A stretch of DNA of 35,039 nt. It comes from an uncultured Bacteroidia bacterium. Its GTDB lineage: Bacteria; Bacteroidota; Bacteroidia; Bacteroidales; Prolixibacteraceae. The stretch lies in contig CAILKW010000034.1 of assembly GCA_903834845.1 (NCBI GenBank), positions 1 to 35,039 of the forward strand, in the 5' to 3' direction. A program made the translations under genes and the position numbers. Positions 24,644 to 33,085 of the stretch are shown piece by piece. The notes beneath the pieces were generated by a model, which saw only the letters and a program-made list of their open reading frames with translations, searched no databases and had not been told where the DNA came from. Numbering within the stretch: position 1 is the stretch's first letter; every line of letters starts with the position of its first letter.

Positions 24644-25327
24644 ATGAACACGAAAAGTGATGAATTCCGCAAGTATGCGATGAAACAATTAGGTATTAGT
24701 AGTCTGAGTTTGCATAAATACGAATCTGTCTATGCAAATAGTTATATTTCACCCACAATTATTGAGGAAAGACAACTAAATGTGGCTCAGATGGATGTTT
24801 TTTCACGTCTAATGATGGACAGGATTATTTTTTTGGGTATCCCTATTGATGATTATGTGGCCAATATTATTCAAGCGCAATTACTTTTTCTCGAATCATC
24901 AGATCCTGGAAAAGACATTCAGATATATTTTAATTCACCTGGAGGAGCCGTTCATGCCGGTCTGGGAATTTACGACACGATGCAATATATCAATTGTGAT
25001 GTAGCAACAATTTGCACAGGAATGGCTGCGTCAATGGCAGCAGTCTTAATGACGGCTGGAACCAAAGGAAAGCGATCAGCATTAAAGCATTCAAGAATTA
25101 TGATTCATCAACCAATGGGAGGAGCTCAGGGTCAAGAATCAGATATACAGATTGTTGCCAGAGAAATAGGCAAATTGAAAAATGAATTATACGAGATTAT
25201 TGCCTTTCATTCTGGACAGACTATTGAGAAAGTTCAGCAAGATTCTGATCGCGATTACTGGATGACATCTCAGGAGGCAATGGACTACGGAATGATTGAT
25301 GATATACTGATCCGAGTTAAAAAATAA
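24644..25327 (+). CDS. clpP: ATP-dependent Clp protease proteolytic subunit ClpP
   Basis: A serine peptidase that forms a 14-mer barrel and degrades substrates fed by ClpX or other AAA+ unfoldases. The 227-aa protein has the catalytic triad Ser130 (TGMAASMAAV), His155 (RIMIHQPMGG) and Asp204 (SDRDYWMTSQEA). The spacings of 25 and 49 residues agree with the E. coli enzyme. FNSPGG near 96-101 and the family-specific DVFSRLMMDRIIFLG near 51-65 are also present. The N-terminal extension of ~40 residues before EERQLN is usual in Bacteroidota and may be removed by self-processing. It lies 60 bp after tig and 41 bp before clpX. Confidence 0.97.
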   Translation: MNTKSDEFRKYAMKQLGISSLSLHKYESVYANSYISPTIIEERQLNVAQMDVFSRLMMDRIIFLGIPIDDYVANIIQAQLLFLESSDPGKDIQIYFNSPGGAVHAGLGIYDTMQYINCDVATICTGMAASMAAVLMTAGTKGKRSALKHSRIMIHQPMGGAQGQESDIQIVAREIGKLKNELYEIIAFHSGQTIEKVQQDSDRDYWMTSQEAMDYGMIDDILIRVKK

Positions 25328-25356
25328 TCGCCCATATTTTGCCGGTTTGAAAAATT

Positions 25357-25364
25357 TATTTTTG
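25357..25364 (+). promoter_or_regulatory. Possible internal promoter element immediately before clpX
   Basis: TATTTTTG matches TAnnTTTG and ends 4 bp before the clpX ATG at 25369. If active it would give an almost leaderless transcript, or favour the in-frame ATG at 25378. There is no well-spaced -33 element, so this may be chance in AT-rich DNA. Confidence 0.25.
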
Positions 25365-25368
25365 TGTA

Positions 25369-26592
25369 ATGAAGAAAATGGATAAATGCTCGTTTTGTGG
25401 CAGGGAAAAGAAGGATGTTCATATCCTGATTGCCGGTATGGAAGGGCACATTTGCGAAAACTGTATCGAGCAGGCTCATGCTATAATTGACGAAGAATTT
25501 AAGAAAAATAAAAATTTTGATCTTTCGGGAGTTGAGTTAAAGAAGCCAAAAGAGATTAAAGCTTTTCTTGATCAATATGTAATAGGACAGGATGACGCAA
25601 AAAAGATCTTATCTGTAGCTGTTTATAATCATTATAAACGCTTAAATCAACATGCTGATGACGAGGGTACTGAGATTGAAAAATCAAATATTATTCTTGT
25701 AGGACCTACAGGAACCGGTAAAACCTTGTTGGCCAAGACTATAGCAAAAATGCTACATGTACCGTTCACTATTGTTGATGCTACCGTGCTAACCGAGGCA
25801 GGATATGTTGGTGAAGATATCGAAAGCTTGCTTACCCGATTGCTGCAGGTTGCTGATTATAACGTTGAAGCTGCAGAACGAGGTATTGTATTTATTGACG
25901 AAATCGACAAAATTGCAAGAAAAGGTGATAACCCATCTATTACACGTGATGTTTCAGGAGAAGGAGTGCAACAAGGTTTGCTAAAACTTCTGGAAGGTTC
26001 AGTCGTTAATGTCCCGCCTCAGGGTGGACGTAAACACCCGGAGCAGAAAATGATCCCTGTGGATACAAAAAATATCCTTTTTATTTGTGGTGGAGCCTTT
26101 GAAGGAATCGATCGAAAAATTGGTCAGCGTCTGAACACTAAGGTAGTTGGTTATAAGGCAAGTCTTGATAGTGGTAAAGTTGACCGCGATAATCTTTTAC
26201 AATATGTTTCCCCTCAGGATCTTCGTTCATTTGGACTTATTCCGGAAATTGTGGGTCGTTTGCCGGTTTTAACTTATTTGGTTCCACTCGAGAGAGAGGC
26301 GCTAAGGCGGATTTTAACTGAACCAAAGAATTCGATTATTAAGCAATATCAAAAATTGTTTAAGATGGATGGGATTAAAATAACTTTCCTGGAGGAAGCT
26401 CTTTATTTGATTGTAGATAAGGCCATTGAATTTAAACTGGGGGCACGTGGTTTACGAGCAATATGTGAAACAGTAATAATGGATGTAATGTTTGAAATGC
26501 CTTCCGGATTAAATACAGAAATAGTGATTACTGCTGAATTTGCATCTGAAAAGATTGATAAATTGAATGCAATACGGTTACAGGCTGGTTAA
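25369..26592 (+). CDS. clpX: ATP-dependent Clp protease ATP-binding subunit ClpX
   Basis: A hexameric AAA+ unfoldase that delivers tagged proteins to ClpP. The 407-aa protein has the N-terminal zinc-binding domain with Cys7, Cys10, Cys29 and Cys32, Walker A GPTGTGKT at 112-119, Walker B FIDEIDK at 175-181, and the pore-loop region [11 protein letters not shown] at 145-155. [21 protein letters not shown], a conserved ClpX element, is around 206-226, and the RKIGQRLN sequence (IGF-loop region) follows. The sensor-2 arginine region [13 protein letters not shown] is near the C-terminus. Nothing is missing. Encoded directly after clpP and followed by a strong terminator. Confidence 0.97.
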   Translation: MKKMDKCSFCGREKKDVHILIAGMEGHICENCIEQAHAIIDEEFKKNKNFDLSGVELKKPKEIKAFLDQYVIGQDDAKKILSVAVYNHYKRLNQHADDEGTEIEKSNIILVGPTGTGKTLLAKTIAKMLHVPFTIVDATVLTEAGYVGEDIESLLTRLLQVADYNVEAAERGIVFIDEIDKIARKGDNPSITRDVSGEGVQQGLLKLLEGSVVNVPPQGGRKHPEQKMIPVDTKNILFICGGAFEGIDRKIGQRLNTKVVGYKASLDSGKVDRDNLLQYVSPQDLRSFGLIPEIVGRLPVLTYLVPLEREALRRILTEPKNSIIKQYQKLFKMDGIKITFLEEALYLIVDKAIEFKLGARGLRAICETVIMDVMFEMPSGLNTEIVITAEFASEKIDKLNAIRLQAG

Positions 26593-26606
26593 TCTCTTAC
26601 ATTTGT

Positions 26607-26646
26607 AAAAAAGGTCGTTTTGCATTTGCATAACGACCTTTTTTTT
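26607..26646. terminator. Bidirectional intrinsic terminator between clpX and the KAS III-like gene
   Basis: AAAAAAGGTCGTT (26607-26619) pairs with AACGACCTTTTTT (26632-26644), a perfect 13-bp stem with a 12-nt loop. A T run follows the 3' arm on the plus strand, and an equivalent T run follows on the minus strand, so it can end transcription from both convergent genes. Confidence 0.9.
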
Positions 26647-26659
26647 GAAACAAAGCTTT

Positions 26660-27742
26660 TTATTCCGGCATTTTATAAACAATAGAATTAATTGTCATTC
26701 CGGCACCAACTGAAGTAAGGATGATTATGTCTCCCTTTTCAATTTGATGATCTTCCATTTTATCTTTGAGAATCAGATCAAGAAGAGTCGGGACAGTAGC
26801 CGTTGAAGAGTTCCCAAATCTTTGAATTGTCATTGGCATCACATTCTTGTCATATTCGCGTTTTCCATAGAGTCTGAAAACCCGACTGAGAATTGCCTCA
26901 TCCATTTTTTCGTTGGCCTGATGTATTAAAACCTTTCGAACGTTATCAAGGTGAAGGCCAGCTTTATCGAGACTCTCTTTAACAACCCCAGGAACAGTAC
27001 TTAGCGCATAAGCATATACTTTTGCCCCAAGCATCCTTAAGTATAGTCGGTCTTTCGGCACATCTGGATTAAGCGAGAATGCCATATTCAGCATACCGTG
27101 GTCATTATCTGATCGGAATGCATGAGATAAAATCCCAACAGGTACATCGCTTTCAACAGCTTCCAGGATTACTGCAGCAGCGCCATCCGAAAATATCATC
27201 CGATCACGATCGTATGGATCGGCTACCCTTGAAAGAACATCTGCCCCGATAACTAACCCCCGTTTAAATATTCCGCTTTTAATATATGCATCAGCAATAA
27301 TCATTGCGGTTGTCCACCCGGGACAACCAGAGGTAACATCGTTTGTTAAAACTGAAGGATTCTTAATTCCAATTTTCGTTTTTACACGATTTGCCAACGA
27401 TGGTGTTAAATCAGGCTGTACAATACCATGAATCATGTCCCCAAAATTGTGGGCAAAAAGAATAAAATCTAAAGTTTCAGGGTCAATACCTGAAGTTTCA
27501 ATTGCATCACGGGTTGCAAGTGTAGCCAGATCACTTGTTACCTGATCTGTTTCAGCGTATCTGCGTTCTTCGATATTTGTAATTTCAAAAAACTTCCGGA
27601 TAATCTCTGAATTTGGGGTTTCAAATCTTTTATTAGTTGCCGGATCGAAAAACTCAGCATCCAGAAAAAAATCATTTGCGATTATCCTGCCTGGAACATA
27701 GGATCCTGTGCCAATAATAACAGTATAAACTTTTTTATTCAT
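26660..27742 (-). CDS. 3-oxoacyl-ACP synthase III family protein (KAS III/FabH-like)
   Basis: A thiolase-fold decarboxylating condensing enzyme. The catalytic triad is visible: Cys140 in DVTSGCPGW, His274 in VLIHQANEKMDE and Asn311 in FGNSSTATVPTLL, matching FabH Cys112/His244/Asn274. The length of 360 aa exceeds the ~320-330 of housekeeping FabH, with extra N-terminal sequence around FFDPATNKRFETPN. That suggests a specialised KAS III homologue (starter-unit or secondary lipid synthesis) rather than the essential fabH, which normally lies with plsX and rpmF. It is the second gene after lpxH, 26 bp away, so it may supply or modify acyl chains for envelope lipids; that link is inference. Confidence 0.85.
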   Translation of the reverse strand: MNKKVYTVIIGTGSYVPGRIIANDFFLDAEFFDPATNKRFETPNSEIIRKFFEITNIEERRYAETDQVTSDLATLATRDAIETSGIDPETLDFILFAHNFGDMIHGIVQPDLTPSLANRVKTKIGIKNPSVLTNDVTSGCPGWTTAMIIADAYIKSGIFKRGLVIGADVLSRVADPYDRDRMIFSDGAAAVILEAVESDVPVGILSHAFRSDNDHGMLNMAFSLNPDVPKDRLYLRMLGAKVYAYALSTVPGVVKESLDKAGLHLDNVRKVLIHQANEKMDEAILSRVFRLYGKREYDKNVMPMTIQRFGNSSTATVPTLLDLILKDKMEDHQIEKGDIIILTSVGAGMTINSIVYKMPE

Positions 27743-27768
27743 ATCATTTTATTATTATTCGTTTGTTC

Positions 27769-28518
27769 TTATTTATAATTCACCAATCGAAATGTAATTC
27801 CGTCATAAACTCCGTATGTACAATTTTTTATCCAGTCGCCAAGGATAATCAGTTTACTGTTTTCTGTTAACTGAAAATCAAGAACGATGTGTCTGTGACC
27901 TAAAACAAAAAAATCAAAGTGTTTTTCTTTTAATGTATTACGGGCAAAAATTAGTTGTTGTTCACGTTGTTCACCTAAAAAACCTAATGCAACTATTCCG
28001 TGCCCTAATCTGCTGCTTTTCGACCAGTAATGTGCCAGTCTAAAGGATAAATCGGGGTGTATTTTGGCAAAAAACCACTGGGCAAGCTTATTATGGAATA
28101 AATTAGTCAATAACTGGTATTTTTTGTCTGTTTTTCCGAGATCATCTCCATGAGCGAGAAAGAATTTTTTACCCCAAAGCTCTGTTTCCCAAGGCTCATG
28201 GTGTATTATCATACCGGTCTCATGTGGTAGGTAATCGAAAACCCAGATATCATGATTCCCTGTAAAAAAGTGAACAGGAATTCCGCTGTCGCAAATCTCA
28301 GCAATTGCTCCAAGCACACGAACAAATCCTTTTGGTGCGACTTTGCGATATTCGAACCAAAAATCAAAGATGTCACCCAGCAGAAATATCATTAATGCGT
28401 CATCTTTGATCTGGTGCAACCACTTCACAAACAGCAATTCTCTTTCGTGATTGTGACTTAGTGCTTCAGCTCCAAGATGAACATCAGAGGCAAAATATAT
28501 TTTTTTCGTTGGATACAA
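27769..28518 (-). CDS. lpxH: UDP-2,3-diacylglucosamine diphosphatase (LpxH family)
   Basis: A metallophosphoesterase that hydrolyses UDP-2,3-diacylglucosamine to lipid X in lipid A synthesis, at the cytoplasmic membrane surface. Metal-binding motifs appear in order: SDVHLG (Asp12, His14), LLGDIFDFWFEY, FTGNHDIW, LAHGDDLG and LGHRH. The FDFWFEY and GMIIHHEPW stretches are typical of LpxH-type proteins. The only workable start is TTG at 28518, because an in-frame TAA lies four codons upstream and the next ATG would remove the first metal site; a short AGG precedes it. It is the first gene of a unit with the KAS III-like gene. The length of 249 aa is normal. Confidence 0.9.
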   Translation of the reverse strand: MYPTKKIYFASDVHLGAEALSHNHERELLFVKWLHQIKDDALMIFLLGDIFDFWFEYRKVAPKGFVRVLGAIAEICDSGIPVHFFTGNHDIWVFDYLPHETGMIIHHEPWETELWGKKFFLAHGDDLGKTDKKYQLLTNLFHNKLAQWFFAKIHPDLSFRLAHYWSKSSRLGHGIVALGFLGEQREQQLIFARNTLKEKHFDFFVLGHRHIVLDFQLTENSKLIILGDWIKNCTYGVYDGITFRLVNYK

Positions 28519-28560
28519 ACCTGATTATATACTAAATGAAAAACGTTTTTTAAATAGCGG

Positions 28561-28591
28561 CAAAGATAGACCTAAAAAGCAATTATTCAAG
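28561..28591 (-). promoter_or_regulatory. Promoter of the lpxH-KAS III unit
   Basis: On the minus strand TATCTTTG (28568-28561) matches TAnnTTTG exactly, with TTGA (28590-28587) as a -33-like element 18 bp upstream. The predicted transcript start is ~35 nt before the TTG start codon of lpxH. Confidence 0.55.
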
Positions 28592-28684
28592 ATTTTGGAT
28601 GTTTTGACTGCTAATTTTTAATAAAGGTTAAACTTTTCTTTACTGTGAAGTATTCTTTAATATTTAGAAATCGTTAATTATGAC

Positions 28685-29830
28685 CTACTTAAATATTTTG
28701 CTTAAGGTCTGATTCAATGCAGGACCTTTAAGATTTCTTCCAATAATTATTCCATCTTTGTCTAACAGATAATTGAATGGCAACTCTTGAATATTGTAAT
28801 TGGTGGTCGCCTGGTAACTACCTTTCATATCACCAACGTTTATACAACTTAAATTATCATCAGCAATTGCTTCCATCCAAGCAACTCTGTCATTGTCAAC
28901 ACTAACCATAAATATCTCAAAGCCTCGGTTTTTATAATTATTGTAAATCTCTGCTAACACAGGATTTACTATGCGTGATGCACGATCCTTTGCAGACCAG
29001 AAATGCAGCAAGACATATTTGCCATGCAGTGACCATAAACTTTTTTCACGACCATCGGCATCAGGCAGTATTATATTAGGAGAGTTTACAGCGCTCTCTT
29101 TTAAAGCGGCATTCATTTTTTTGCTGTTTTCTTCTTTAATTAATTGTAGTGTATTATTATAGAGTGCAATAACGTGCTCATTTTTAGGATATACTGAAAA
29201 AAGAGCCGAAGCAGCTGTTTTCATAGATTGTAAATCATTAACAACAAAGTTAGTCTCGTCCCATTTTTGGTACAGTGCATAAACTGAGGCCAGCGAAAAG
29301 GGGTTTCTTTTTACAAACGATGTGACATAATTGGTATGATCAGTTGTTGTTTTTATATAAAGGGCGTTCCATTCTTCAATTTTAGTGCTGTAGAGTGCAT
29401 TATTTTTATGTAAATTGTAGAGTTTCATCAAGGAATCCCTTTTTGATTTTGCTTGAAAAAACCTATTGTCGAGATCCAGCAATAATTCCGATCCTTTCGA
29501 TCCCGATACTTTGTAGTCGCGTATGAAATTTTGGTATGAGCCTTTGATAATTGCATTTTCTGACGAATCAAGTAACATTCTTACAAAGCTGTTTTTCGAG
29601 AGCTTCAACTGATAAAATGCAGGTGATGAAGTATTTCCCTTGAATTTAAATTTTCCTTCTTTATCAAGCTCGACAGAATCAAAAGGTAACAGGTTACTAA
29701 TTAATAGTTTATTGAAGTAAATTGTTTTTCCTGCTCCACCAACCAATTGTCCTGAAATGGTGAAATTTGTTTTCTTCCCGCAAGCAACAAAAACGAAGAG
29801 AACAATTAAAACGTAAAATGCATTTTTCAT
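28685..29830 (-). CDS. DUF4369/thioredoxin-fold lipoprotein lacking the CxxC motif
   Basis: A lipoprotein signal peptide (FYVLIVLFVFVAC, lipidated Cys17) is followed by a DUF4369-type beta domain at ~22-110 (FTISGQLVGGAGKTIYF, DSVELDKEGKFKFKG). A helical linker spans ~115-245 and a TlpA/AhpC-like thioredoxin fold ~246-381. The active-site strand reads LLHFWSAKDRAS (274-285), where redox-active relatives have FWASWCGPC, so both catalytic cysteines are gone. The cis-Pro region (QELPFNYLLDKDG) and the SVDNDRVAWMEAI segment remain. Disulfide reductase activity is therefore not expected; a binding or scaffolding role in the periplasm is inference. It is a monocistronic minus-strand gene with its own promoter. 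Confidence 0.85.
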   Translation of the reverse strand: MKNAFYVLIVLFVFVACGKKTNFTISGQLVGGAGKTIYFNKLLISNLLPFDSVELDKEGKFKFKGNTSSPAFYQLKLSKNSFVRMLLDSSENAIIKGSYQNFIRDYKVSGSKGSELLLDLDNRFFQAKSKRDSLMKLYNLHKNNALYSTKIEEWNALYIKTTTDHTNYVTSFVKRNPFSLASVYALYQKWDETNFVVNDLQSMKTAASALFSVYPKNEHVIALYNNTLQLIKEENSKKMNAALKESAVNSPNIILPDADGREKSLWSLHGKYVLLHFWSAKDRASRIVNPVLAEIYNNYKNRGFEIFMVSVDNDRVAWMEAIADDNLSCINVGDMKGSYQATTNYNIQELPFNYLLDKDGIIIGRNLKGPALNQTLSKIFK

Positions 29831-29931
29831 TGAAGATTGGATATTAGTCTAAAAATAAATTGTTTATTAAATATTTCAATGTCTGTAATTGTTAATTGAA
29901 CCTCATTTAAAAAGCTCAATTCTAACGAAAC

Positions 29932-29964
29932 AAAAGTATAAATTCCTTGGTAAAACCAATCAAA
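29932..29964 (-). promoter_or_regulatory. Promoter of the DUF4369 lipoprotein gene
   Basis: On the minus strand TACTTTTG (29939-29932) matches TAnnTTTG and TTTG (29964-29961) is a full -33 match 21 bp upstream. The start codon lies ~100 bp downstream. Confidence 0.55.
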
Positions 29965-30032
29965 TGATTAAGTTTTGCTTCGTTTTAATTGATTGTTGTG
30001 GGAAATAAGGCCTTTCTGCAAGTTTTTTTGAC

Positions 30033-30040
30033 TATTTTTG
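30033..30040 (+). promoter_or_regulatory. -7 promoter element of ribF
   Basis: TATTTTTG matches TAnnTTTG and ends 21 bp before the GTG start of ribF at 30062. A possible start at 30038 would lie inside this element, which supports the GTG. Confidence 0.5.
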
Positions 30041-30061
30041 CAGCCTGATAATATTGATAGC

Positions 30062-31003
30062 GTGCAAATTCATTACAATTTAGATAACTTTAAGGCAATA
30101 AAACCGGTTGTTACCATAGGAACATTTGATGGTGTTCATTTGGGGCATCAGGAAGTTATTACCGAACTTATTCGGATCAGCACTATTTTAGGTGGGGAAT
30201 CGGTAGTTTTTACATTTGATCCGCATCCGAGAATTGTAATTGCTCCGAATGAAGACTCTCTTAGGTTATTAACAACAACAGATGAAAAAATTGGGTTGAT
30301 TAAGAAAATTGGTGTTGATCATCTTGTGATCTACCCATTCTCTGAGGAATTTGCTAAATTGTCTTATAGTGAATTTGTTACAAATATTCTTGTCGGAAGT
30401 ATGAACATATCGGGTCTTGTAGTCGGTTACGATCATCGGTTTGGACAAGGTCGTAAAGGAGATTTCATTTCACTTGAACTACTTTCGGAATCACTTGGTT
30501 TTAAGGTAGATCAACTTTCACATTTACTCGTTGATAATATGGTTGTAAGCTCTTCTAAAATAAGAACTGCACTGGCTGTTGGCGATATTTCGAAGGCAAA
30601 CCATTTTCTTGGGTATCGTTACTCTATTTCAGGTAAGGTTATTCAGGGCAATAAGCTTGGGCGTAAGATTGGATTTCCGACAGCAAATATTGAAATCTTC
30701 GATCGTCTTAAACTTGTTCCTGAAAATGGTGTTTACACTGTTATAGTGGAGATCGGGGGAAAGAAATATAATGGGATGTTAAACATAGGTTTTCGCCCTA
30801 CCGTTAATTATAATCCTGATAATAAAAGCATTGAAGTGCATATATTTGATTTTGAGTCAAATATTTACGATTCAGATATCACTCTGTTTTTCGTAGAAAA
30901 GATTCGCAATGAAGAAAAATTTGCTGATATTAATGCGTTACAGGAACAACTCGTAAAAGATCGGATTTATGCTTTAAATGTCCTTTCGATTATGAGTTTT
31001 TAA
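30062..31003 (+). CDS. ribF: Bifunctional riboflavin kinase/FMN adenylyltransferase (FAD synthetase)
   Basis: Converts riboflavin to FMN and FMN to FAD. The N-terminal nucleotidyltransferase domain has TIGTFDGVHLGHQ (~20-32), FTFDPHP (~57-63), VVGYDHRFGQGRKGD (~127-141) and SSSKIR (~168-173). The C-terminal flavokinase domain has GNKLGRKIGFPTANI (~197-211), ENGVYTV (~222-228) and LNIGFRPT (~240-247). The GTG at 30062 gives 313 aa, the normal size; an in-frame TTG at 30038 lies within the promoter-like element. No FMN riboswitch is visible in the short leader. Confidence 0.95.
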   Translation: MQIHYNLDNFKAIKPVVTIGTFDGVHLGHQEVITELIRISTILGGESVVFTFDPHPRIVIAPNEDSLRLLTTTDEKIGLIKKIGVDHLVIYPFSEEFAKLSYSEFVTNILVGSMNISGLVVGYDHRFGQGRKGDFISLELLSESLGFKVDQLSHLLVDNMVVSSSKIRTALAVGDISKANHFLGYRYSISGKVIQGNKLGRKIGFPTANIEIFDRLKLVPENGVYTVIVEIGGKKYNGMLNIGFRPTVNYNPDNKSIEVHIFDFESNIYDSDITLFFVEKIRNEEKFADINALQEQLVKDRIYALNVLSIMSF

Positions 31004-31048
31004 TAGTTTGTTTTTTAATCAGTTTATATATAGTTATTTAATTTGAAA

Positions 31049-32461
31049 ATGATGAAGGAGCAGATAGAGAATTATAGAGTAAAAGATATTTCGCTGGCGG
31101 CATTTGGGCGAAAGGAAATTGAGATAGCAGAAAAAGAGATGCCAGGCTTGATGTCGCTTCGCGGAAAATATGGAGAACTCAAACCATTAAAAGATTCTCG
31201 GATTATGGGTTCATTACACATGACAATTCAAACAGCAGTTTTAATTGAGACTTTGGTTGAGTTGGGTGCAGATGTAAGATGGTGTAGTTGTAATATTTTC
31301 TCAACCCAGGATCATGCCGCTGCCGCCATTGCACAAGCAGGTATTCCGGTGTTCGCATGGAAAGGCGAATCCTTGGCAGATTATTGGTGGTGTACCGAGC
31401 GAGCCCTTGATTTTGGAAATGGTTGTGGTCCGACCTTGATTGTTGACGATGGAGGTGATGCTACAATGATGATTCATCGGGGATTCGACGCTGAAAATAA
31501 TGCCGAAATTCTTGATGCCCAAGTAAGTGCAGAAGATGAAATTGAATTGAATAAAATATTAAAGCAGGTGCTATCTCAAGATTCAAATCGTTGGCATAGA
31601 CAGGCTGCTTCGATAAAAGGCGTATCTGAAGAGACAACAACAGGAGTACATAGGCTTTATCAAATGGTGGAGCAAGGGAAATTGCTATTCCCTGCTTTTA
31701 ATGTAAACGATTCTGTTACGAAGTCTAAGTTCGATAACCTTTACGGATGTAGGGAGTCTCTGGCTGATGGAATCAAACGAGCTACTGATGTAATGATTGC
31801 CGGAAAAGTTATTGTTATTGCAGGCTATGGTGACGTTGGTAAAGGTTGTGCCCGATCAATGCGCGGATATGGTGCACGTGTTATTGTTACTGAAATTGAT
31901 CCGATTTGCGCCTTGCAAGCAGCAATGGAGGGTTTTGAAGTAAAGATTATGGATGAAGCTGTTGCTGAAGGTAATATATTTGTCACAACAACCGGGAATC
32001 TTGATATTATTACCGGTGAACAGATGGCTGCAATGAAAGACCAAGCAATTGTATGTAATATTGGTCACTTTGATAATGAAATTCAGGTTTCCCGTCTTGA
32101 AAAGTGGCCTGGAATAACGAAAATTAATATCAAACCACAGGTTGATAAATACATATACCCAGATGGCCATGCGATTTTTCTCCTTGCCGAAGGGCGACTT
32201 GTTAATTTGGGTTGTGCTACAGGCCATCCTTCATTTGTTATGAGTAACTCATTTACAAACCAAACTCTGGCACAGATTGAGTTGTGGAATAAGGAATACG
32301 AAATAGGGGTTTATCGTTTACCTAAACACCTTGATGAGGAGGTTGCCAGATTGCATCTTGCGCAATTAGGGGTTAAACTTACTGTACTTACTCCAGAACA
32401 GGCGATTTATCTTGGTATTTCGGCAAACGGTCCATACAAACCTGATCATTACAGGTATTAA
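31049..32461 (+). CDS. ahcY: Adenosylhomocysteinase (S-adenosyl-L-homocysteine hydrolase)
   Basis: Reversibly hydrolyses S-adenosylhomocysteine to homocysteine and adenosine with bound NAD, relieving product inhibition of methyltransferases. The 470-aa protein shows the substrate-domain motifs [15 protein letters not shown] and [30 protein letters not shown], the NAD-binding [18 protein letters not shown] (from ~residue 259), [11 protein letters not shown], and the C-terminal KPDHYRY that closes over NAD of the neighbouring subunit. ATG 31049 was chosen; ATG 31052 and TTG 31043 are alternatives. It lies 45 bp after ribF on the same strand, so cotranscription is likely. No SAH riboswitch is seen in that gap. 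Confidence 0.97.
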   Translation: MMKEQIENYRVKDISLAAFGRKEIEIAEKEMPGLMSLRGKYGELKPLKDSRIMGSLHMTIQTAVLIETLVELGADVRWCSCNIFSTQDHAAAAIAQAGIPVFAWKGESLADYWWCTERALDFGNGCGPTLIVDDGGDATMMIHRGFDAENNAEILDAQVSAEDEIELNKILKQVLSQDSNRWHRQAASIKGVSEETTTGVHRLYQMVEQGKLLFPAFNVNDSVTKSKFDNLYGCRESLADGIKRATDVMIAGKVIVIAGYGDVGKGCARSMRGYGARVIVTEIDPICALQAAMEGFEVKIMDEAVAEGNIFVTTTGNLDIITGEQMAAMKDQAIVCNIGHFDNEIQVSRLEKWPGITKINIKPQVDKYIYPDGHAIFLLAEGRLVNLGCATGHPSFVMSNSFTNQTLAQIELWNKEYEIGVYRLPKHLDEEVARLHLAQLGVKLTVLTPEQAIYLGISANGPYKPDHYRY

Positions 32462-32480
32462 TGGTAGTGACCAATAATAA

Positions 32481-32518
32481 GCGTTAAGAATTGCATTTGA
32501 AATGCATATTCTTAACGC
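32481..32518. terminator. Long hairpin between ahcY and the convergent lipoprotein gene
   Basis: GCGTTAAGAAT (32481-32491) pairs with ATTCTTAACGC (32508-32518), and inside it TGCATT pairs with AATGCA around a TGA triloop with one bulged T. That gives 17 base pairs. There is no T tract on the plus strand side; on the minus strand it is followed by TTATTATT. It probably acts as a transcript end for one or both genes. Confidence 0.6.
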
Positions 32519-32567
32519 ATTCTCGAAGAACGGTTATTAAATTGGGGAAGGCTGAAAAAAACCGGAT

Positions 32568-33050
32568 TCAATTTGTAACTGTTAGATATTCAAATCCCAT
32601 TACAATATTGTAATTCTGAAGATAGTGAGTGGCGGGTCCTTTTATAGGCTGACCGCTACCCATCAAATTAAACTTTGAACCACATTTATTGCAAATACCG
32701 AAAAAGCCACTGCTGTAAATCATTCCCGGGGGGGAAGTAAGATTTTTAACTGGTTCAATTTCAACAATACCTGTGAAATCTGTTTCATAAGGACAACATA
32801 CATCATAGGCATAATACTGACTCAGATCGGGATTAACGCAAACTACCACAATACCTTTTACTCCATAATTTTGGAATAGGATTGAATTACCAGGAATCTT
32901 GAGGTGGTTTTGGTTAATTAAGGAAACACGCAGGTTTACTCTTACATAAGGCAGGAAAGTATTTTGATCTTTTGAACAGTTTATTGCCGATAGAATTATT
33001 ATTGCAGCTATCGTAATTTTTGTGAATATTTTGCTTTTTATCTTAAACAT
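32568..33050 (-). CDS. Rieske-like lipoprotein with cysteines in place of the cluster histidines
   Basis: A 160-aa protein with a signal sequence and a lipobox-like LSAINC (Cys25; Asn at -1 is unusual). The layout recalls a small Rieske fold: VVVCVNPDLSQYYAYDVCCPYE (71-89, in parts) where a Rieske has CTH, and GICNKCGSKFNLMGSGQP (118-135) where it has CPCHGS, followed by the typical KGPATHYLQNY. Cys85/86 and Cys120/123 are 33 residues apart. No ligand histidine is present, so a standard [2Fe-2S] Rieske cluster is not expected; zinc or a four-cysteine site is possible. The fold assignment is by pattern only. It converges with ahcY and shares only a 35-bp divergent gap with the next gene. Confidence 0.65.
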   Translation of the reverse strand: MFKIKSKIFTKITIAAIIILSAINCSKDQNTFLPYVRVNLRVSLINQNHLKIPGNSILFQNYGVKGIVVVCVNPDLSQYYAYDVCCPYETDFTGIVEIEPVKNLTSPPGMIYSSGFFGICNKCGSKFNLMGSGQPIKGPATHYLQNYNIVMGFEYLTVTN

Positions 33051-33085
33051 TTTATCTAATTTTATGGTGTGCTAATATAGGTAAA

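Noticed and set aside
31004-31048. A possible SAH or SAM riboswitch upstream of ahcY
   Set aside because: The 45-bp gap after ribF is AT-rich, shows no stem-loop architecture and is too short for those riboswitches.
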